Positions 5,206 through 6,033 of a stretch of DNA of 6,033 nucleotides are shown here, one piece after another. The translations under genes were made by a program, and so were the position numbers. The notes beneath the pieces were generated by a model, which worked only from the letters and a program-made list of their open reading frames with translations, did not search any database and was not told the origin of the DNA. The stretch lies in NCBI GenBank assembly GCA_021157555.1, contig JAGGWL010000167.1, positions 1-6,033 on the forward strand. Direction: 5' to 3'. The stretch comes from Deltaproteobacteria bacterium (GTDB lineage Bacteria; Desulfobacterota; Desulfobacteria; Desulfobacterales; BuS5). Each line of letters opens with the position of its first letter. Positions within the stretch are counted from its first letter, which is position 1.

Positions 5206-6033
5206 ATCAAGTAATCACGAGAATCCTTCTAAAATCAAGGTTCAGACAATGGAAGGCTATAAGCTGACTGAGGTTGGGGTGATTCCTGAGGATTGGGAGT
5301 TAGTACCATTAGTAGAAATAGCTCAAATTGCTACTGGAACTACACCACCTACAAACGATAGAGCAAATTATGGTGATAAATTCTTATTCGCTGGTCCGAG
5401 TGATTTAGGAAAGACTAAATGGATTGTAAATACAGAAAAAAAATTATCATCAAAAGGGTTTGCATTAGCAAGAAAATTTCCAGAAAAAAGCATTTTGTTT
5501 ACTTGTATTGGGTCTACAATAGGAAAAGCTGGAATGGCTTCAACAGAACTTACTTCAAATCAACAAATTAATGCAGTTTTTCCAAATGAAAATTATACAA
5601 GTGAATATTTATATTATCAATTGAATTTGCTTTCAAAATTTATAAAGCGGCAAGCTGGTGAACAAGCAGTTCCACTAATAAATAAAACAAAATTTGGTGA
5701 GTTTCAAATCCCCCTTCCCCCCACCAAAGCCGAACAAACAGCCATTGCCACCGCCCTTTCCGATATGGATGCCTTAATTGAAGGCCTAGAAAAACTGCTT
5801 GTTAAAAAACGAAACATCAAGCAAGGGGCTATGCAGAGATGTCTGAACCCTGATTTTAAAGATTTCCAAGATGACCCTGATTTTAAGAAATCAAGTAATC
5901 AAAATAATCAATGGGAAGTTAAGACTTTGGGGGAAATCTGTGAAATAAAAAAAGGGCAATTAATAACAAATAATACAAGAGTAAATGGAGAGATACCGGT
6001 GATTGCAGGTGGAAAAACGCCAGCGTATTATCA
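5198..6033 (+). CDS. hsdS: Type I restriction-modification specificity subunit HsdS, 3' end outside the window
   Basis: HsdS recognises the split target sequence and tethers the HsdM (and HsdR) subunits. The frame is open to the window edge (278 full codons). It shows GYKLTEVGVIPEDWEL (20-35), a first target-recognition domain (about 33-185) with SDLGKTKW, GSTIGKAGM, a Q-rich NQQINAVFP and the closing IPLPPTKAEQ (171-180). The central conserved helix follows (about 178-213: ALSDMDALIEGLEKLL, KRNIKQGAMQ), then a linker, then the start of the second target-recognition domain (WEVKTLGEICEIKKGQ, about 239-254). The start at 5198 overlaps the BRO-N gene by 8 bp. M18 (5249), giving MEGYKLTEVGVIPEDW, is a plausible alternative because many family members begin near there. 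The linker has KDFQDDPDFKKSSN where the family often has a QLLTGK-like continuation, and it carries repeats described separately. The domain text is AT-rich while the conserved helix is C-rich. Confidence 0.92.
   Translation, partial: MSKSSNHENPSKIKVQTMEGYKLTEVGVIPEDWELVPLVEIAQIATGTTPPTNDRANYGDKFLFAGPSDLGKTKWIVNTEKKLSSKGFALARKFPEKSILFTCIGSTIGKAGMASTELTSNQQINAVFPNENYTSEYLYYQLNLLSKFIKRQAGEQAVPLINKTKFGEFQIPLPPTKAEQTAIATALSDMDALIEGLEKLLVKKRNIKQGAMQRCLNPDFKDFQDDPDFKKSSNQNNQWEVKTLGEICEIKKGQLITNNTRVNGEIPVIAGGKTPAYY
5204..5901 (+). repeat. 14-bp direct repeat pair flanking the first HsdS recognition domain
   Basis: AAATCAAGTAATCA occurs identically at 5204-5217 and 5888-5901, 684 bp apart and in the same reading frame. 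It encodes KSSNH near the HsdS N-terminus and KSSNQ in the central linker, so the two copies bracket the whole first target-recognition domain and the central helix. Each copy lies shortly upstream of an E/Q-x-W-E sequence that opens a recognition domain. Confidence 0.75.
5847..5886 (+). repeat. 27-bp-period imperfect duplication in the HsdS central linker
   Basis: ACCCTGATTTTAA occurs at 5847-5859 and again at 5874-5886, exactly 27 bp (9 codons) apart. The linker therefore reads NPDFKDFQD followed by DPDFKKSSN. The rest of the unit has diverged. It follows the central conserved helix immediately, which is the region that sets the distance between the two recognition domains. Confidence 0.6.

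Noticed and set aside
4665..5210. Minus-strand 181-codon open frame opposite the BRO-N gene
   Set aside because: Its serine- and phenylalanine-rich composition is what the reverse complement of a lysine- and glutamate-rich gene produces. The + strand carries clear BRO-N and DinD-like text.
5710..5722. C5 and C6 runs in hsdS as a possible phase-variable tract
   Set aside because: The runs are short, broken by TT, and encode the conserved I-P-L-P-P sequence at the end of the recognition domain, so codon choice explains them.

Overview
The window reads as chromosomal DNA of a Gram-negative-type bacterium. The accessory genes found here (ORF6N and BRO-N proteins lodged inside a type I restriction-modification operon) are a pattern I associate mainly with Bacteroidetes, Desulfobacterota and similar environmental lineages. 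I cannot fix the species. All genes lie on the + strand. No tRNA, rRNA, CRISPR array or insertion sequence is visible.

Positions 1-1142 hold the end of an ABC importer operon of the molybdate/tungstate/sulfate class: the last 35 codons of a membrane permease, overlapping by an ATGA a complete 345-residue ATPase with a C-terminal TOBE-like region. This part is visibly richer in G+C than what follows, and no convincing hairpin terminator follows it. The 82-bp gap after it (1143-1224) contains at best a weak promoter.

Positions 1225-6033 hold a type I restriction-modification locus: hsdM (813 aa, long form, complete), then two accessory genes, then hsdS, which is cut by the window end inside its second target-recognition domain. 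hsdR is not seen and could lie downstream. The accessory genes are (a) an ORF6N-domain gene (3690-4298) broken by two in-frame stops and apparently by an in-frame internal deletion that joins its DNA-binding half to a PLD-like tail, and (b) an intact BRO-N protein with a DinD-like C-terminal half (4345-5205). A 17-codon reading frame bridges them with ATGA overlaps at both ends. The BRO-N gene overlaps hsdS by 8 bp, so hsdM to hsdS is probably one transcript with translational coupling.

The most unusual signal is a pair of near-perfect palindromes inside the coding regions of the two accessory genes: 23 bp at 3889-3911 and 29 bp at 4518-4546. The genes belong to different families, yet both palindromes contain GTGAC/GTCAC and both encode Q-[S/T]-V-T. 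They could be autoregulatory operators, mRNA hairpins, or a small palindromic element that inserts in frame. hsdS also shows two internal direct repeats, one linking its N-terminus to the central linker and one in the linker itself. Such repeats could affect specificity by recombination or by changing spacer length.
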